From: Selenomonadaceae bacterium
Lineage (GTDB): Bacteria > Bacillota > Negativicutes > Selenomonadales > Selenomonadaceae
DNA length: 7,925 nt
Assembly (NCBI GenBank): GCA_017390245.1
Contig: JAFPCE010000101.1
Location: 1-7,925, forward strand
Reading direction: 5' to 3'
A program made the position numbers and the translations under genes. The number at the start of each line of letters is the position of its first letter. The stretch's first letter is position 1. This document shows, one piece after another, positions 6,440 to 7,925 of this stretch. A model generated the notes under the pieces. It worked only from the letters and a program-made list of their open reading frames with translations, had not been told where the DNA came from and did not search any database.

Positions 6440-6658
6440 ATGAAAACCGTACTCGTAAAACGCTTTTGGCTGCGGCATGAAGGCAGAATGTACGGTGCAG
6501 GCAGTAAGGTTGAAGTAGAGGATGCTTATGCTGAAAGACTGGCGGCATCCTCTGACTTTGAAATCCTGCCTGAGCTGACTAAGCCAGCTGAAGTAGCTGA
6601 AGTAAAGCCGAAGGTTAAAAAGCCACGTACTACTAAAGCTAAGAAGGTGGAGCCATGA
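6440..6658 (+). CDS. Small Lys/Pro-rich protein in the FI/connector position, function unknown
   Basis: This 72-residue protein starts 11 bases after the capsid stop, with GAGGTG at 6427-6432, 7 bases before the ATG. Residues 1-45 look like a small beta-rich fold (VKRFWLRHEGRMYGAGSKVEVEDAYAERLAAS). The pattern of a short strand, Gly, a 'G-x-x-V-E-V' strand and an 'A-x-R-L' helix recurs in small proteins following capsid genes of Gram-positive phages. Residues 46-72 are low-complexity and rich in Lys, Pro, Ala and Val, like a histone-H1-type tail. Lambda has FI at this slot, a protein that helps terminase find the prohead, but no sequence likeness to FI is visible. Function is left open; expression as part of the operon is very likely. 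Its last bases overlap the next start (ATGA). Confidence 0.72.
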   Translation: MKTVLVKRFWLRHEGRMYGAGSKVEVEDAYAERLAASSDFEILPELTKPAEVAEVKPKVKKPRTTKAKKVEP

Positions 6659-6984
6659 GCCAGTTCATGGAACAACTTATGGCTGACCTTGATGTATTTG
6701 TTAATGAGGGAGAATTTGCTGAAAAGCATGAAATAAATGGTATTGAAGTGCCCTGCTTACTAGAAGGGCTAAATACAAAACAGATGTTAATTAGTATCAG
6801 CAATTCTCCTGATTTTGATGGCATTAATGGTATTGCCAGGATACTGCATATCCGTACAGCTGATTTACCAGACAAGGTAACTAGGGGAAATGTGGTTGAT
6901 GTAGACGGCGAAGTGTACAGAGTAGGCAATATCATAGATGATTTGGGAATAAGCACCATTTCACTGGAGGTAGATAGGCTGTGA
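6655..6984 (+). CDS. Head-tail joining protein, FII-like
   Basis: The protein has 109 residues; lambda gpFII, which forms the tail-attachment ring under gpW, has 117. The start overlaps the previous stop as ATGA and is preceded by AAGGTGG (6644-6650). The N-terminus is helical (MSQFMEQLMADLDVFVNEGEFAEKH), followed by a beta-rich body. The C-terminal segment, RGNVVDVDGEVYRVGNIIDDLGISTISLEV, follows the 'x-G-D-x-V-x-V-x-G-x-x-Y-x-V' strand pattern of the FII/tail-attachment fold (often labelled ATP-binding sugar transporter-like in phages). Position between capsid and gpZ agrees. Pairwise identity to lambda FII is not visible, so the call rests on pattern and gene order. Confidence 0.72.
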   Translation: MSQFMEQLMADLDVFVNEGEFAEKHEINGIEVPCLLEGLNTKQMLISISNSPDFDGINGIARILHIRTADLPDKVTRGNVVDVDGEVYRVGNIIDDLGISTISLEVDRL

Positions 6985-7508
6985 ACATAGATATTGATGT
7001 GGATGGCATAGATGCAGCACAGTTAATGTTAGGTAAACAGCCTAATGCCATCAAAAGGGCAATGAGTTCAAGCATTAATAGAGCTTTAACGGCTGGGCGG
7101 ACGGCCTTATCTAAGGGCATACGCTCTGAATATAATATTAAGGCTGGAACTATTAAAGGTGCTACAAAATCAGAAAAGGCTACTGCTGCCAGTGGCAAGG
7201 GCGTTATTACTGTAACAGGCAGGCCTATGGATTTAATGGAATTTAAGCCTACAATCAGCAGAAAAGGCATGGTAAGCGTGCGGATAAAGAAAACACGCAA
7301 GAGTTTGCCCAGGTCATTTTTTGTGGATATAGGTAAAAAAGGTATTTTCCATAGAGTTACTACTTCCAGGCTGCCTATTGAAAAGGAATTTACTTTGTCA
7401 GTGGCCCAGATGGCAGGCAATGTAAATGTTATTGATACCGTAGAAGATAGGATGCAAAGGGTGTTCAATGACCGTTTTGCAAGGGCTATAGAATACGGGA
7501 GGGATTAA
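6981..7508 (+). CDS. Minor tail protein, gpZ-like
   Basis: This 175-residue protein starts with GTG, overlaps the FII-like stop by four bases, and has GGAGG at 6966-6970. Lambda gpZ (192 residues) lies in the same place and is needed at the end of tail assembly for a correct joint and DNA positioning. Features of the gpZ family include the early KRAMSSSINRALTAGRTALSKGIRSEYNIKAGTIKGA block (about 25-61). Also present are a GRPMDLMEFKP segment (about 80-90), a basic strand region with RKSLPRSFFVDIGKKGIFHR, and a C-terminal helix. The protein is strongly basic in its first 120 residues. Arginine is mostly AGG/AGA (11 of 16 codons), in contrast to the capsid gene. Confidence 0.82.
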   Translation: MNIDIDVDGIDAAQLMLGKQPNAIKRAMSSSINRALTAGRTALSKGIRSEYNIKAGTIKGATKSEKATAASGKGVITVTGRPMDLMEFKPTISRKGMVSVRIKKTRKSLPRSFFVDIGKKGIFHRVTTSRLPIEKEFTLSVAQMAGNVNVIDTVEDRMQRVFNDRFARAIEYGRD

Positions 7509-7925
7509 ATGACACCAATAAGCTGTGCAACTGATGTAGCAAAGTTTTTGCAGGATAAATTTGACAGTATGGGCTACAGGTCGACAGATAAAAATCTGGG
7601 AGATAAGCCAATGCATGTGTTTCCGGGCTTTTTGCCTAAGGCAATGACTGACAAAGAAAAGGCTGCAATGGATCCATGCATAGTTATACGGCCGGTAAAG
7701 GTTAATGACCTGGACGAAGAATCCACTGTTGAACTGCAGTTATTGTTTTGTACCTATAACAGGTCAATGGATAATGGCTTTTTAGAACTTTACTATGCTA
7801 TGGAATGCTGCAGGCAATGGCTGTGCCAGGAGCCTGTAATAAATCGTAAGTATAGAATTAATATGCCAATGGAAAGTGGAATACCAGAAGAACAGCCATT
7901 TCCAGAGTGGCTGGGGTATATCAAG
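7509..7925 (+). CDS. Probable tail terminator/completion protein, gpU position (3' partial)
   Basis: The frame starts at an ATG directly after the gpZ-like stop, with GGGAGGG at 7497-7503, and is still open after 139 codons at the window edge. Lambda gpU (131 residues) caps the tail tube and follows Z. The visible sequence has an N-terminal helix (CATDVAKFLQDKFDSMGY), then VIRPVKVNDLDEESTVELQLLFCTYNRSMDNGFLELYYAMECCRQWL, and later PEEQPFPEWLGYIK. The order of a strand, 'D/Y-N-x-x-x-D-x-G', a helix and a late 'P-E-x-Q-P-x-P-x-W-x-G' resembles a tail-completion family common in Bacillota phages. Six cysteines are present, two adjacent (100-101). Function is inferred mainly from gene order; the stop is not seen. 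Confidence 0.68.
   Translation, partial: MTPISCATDVAKFLQDKFDSMGYRSTDKNLGDKPMHVFPGFLPKAMTDKEKAAMDPCIVIRPVKVNDLDEESTVELQLLFCTYNRSMDNGFLELYYAMECCRQWLCQEPVINRKYRINMPMESGIPEEQPFPEWLGYIK

Noticed and set aside
6298..6480. Short plus-strand frame (60 codons) overlapping the end of the capsid gene
   Set aside because: It overlaps both the capsid C-terminus and the next gene in another frame and has no family features.

Overview
This window is the head-assembly and head-tail-joining block of a lambda-like siphophage, most likely a prophage. All genes are on the + strand and tightly packed. The order matches lambda: terminase large subunit (A), gpW-like, portal (B), protease with nested scaffold (C/Nu3), decoration (D), major capsid (E), a small connector-position gene, FII-like, Z-like, U-like. 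Strong GGAGG-type Shine-Dalgarno sites, moderate GC (roughly mid-40s % by eye) and protein flavour suggest a Bacillota host. Negativicutes is possible, but that is only an impression. There are no host genes, integrase, att sites or RNA genes in view, so prophage versus free phage cannot be settled here.

Region 1 (1-2040) is one open frame that enters from before the window. The first 99 codons are not terminase. They are the C-terminal part of an intein, probably of the LAGLIDADG endonuclease type, ending in the splice junction His-Asn|Ser at 292-300. The remaining 580 codons are the C-extein, a GpA-type large terminase with Walker B, a zinc ribbon and an RNase-H-like nuclease. Its first residue, Ser, sits where the Ser/Thr of the Walker A P-loop is expected, so the intein appears to interrupt the ATPase P-loop.

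Region 2 (2057-3985) holds a 74-residue gpW/DUF6148-like protein, a 96-base gap with two hairpins, and the lambda-type portal. Region 3 (3972-5048) encodes a ClpP-type head maturation protease. Its C-terminal third carries a strong internal ribosome binding site and ATG at 4656, the arrangement expected for a separately made scaffold of 130 residues like lambda Nu3. Region 4 (5048-6428) encodes the decoration and major capsid proteins, whose arginine codons look adapted to high expression. Region 5 (6440-7925) contains a small Lys/Pro-rich protein, an FII-like joining protein, a gpZ-like minor tail protein and the start of a probable tail terminator that runs off the end.

In outline, the portal, protease, scaffold, capsid and decoration proteins build the prohead. 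The terminase, once spliced, cuts and pumps DNA into it. W-, FII-, Z- and U-like proteins close the head and join it to the tail. No wholly new system is evident. The most notable points are the intein and the unlabelled nested scaffold gene.
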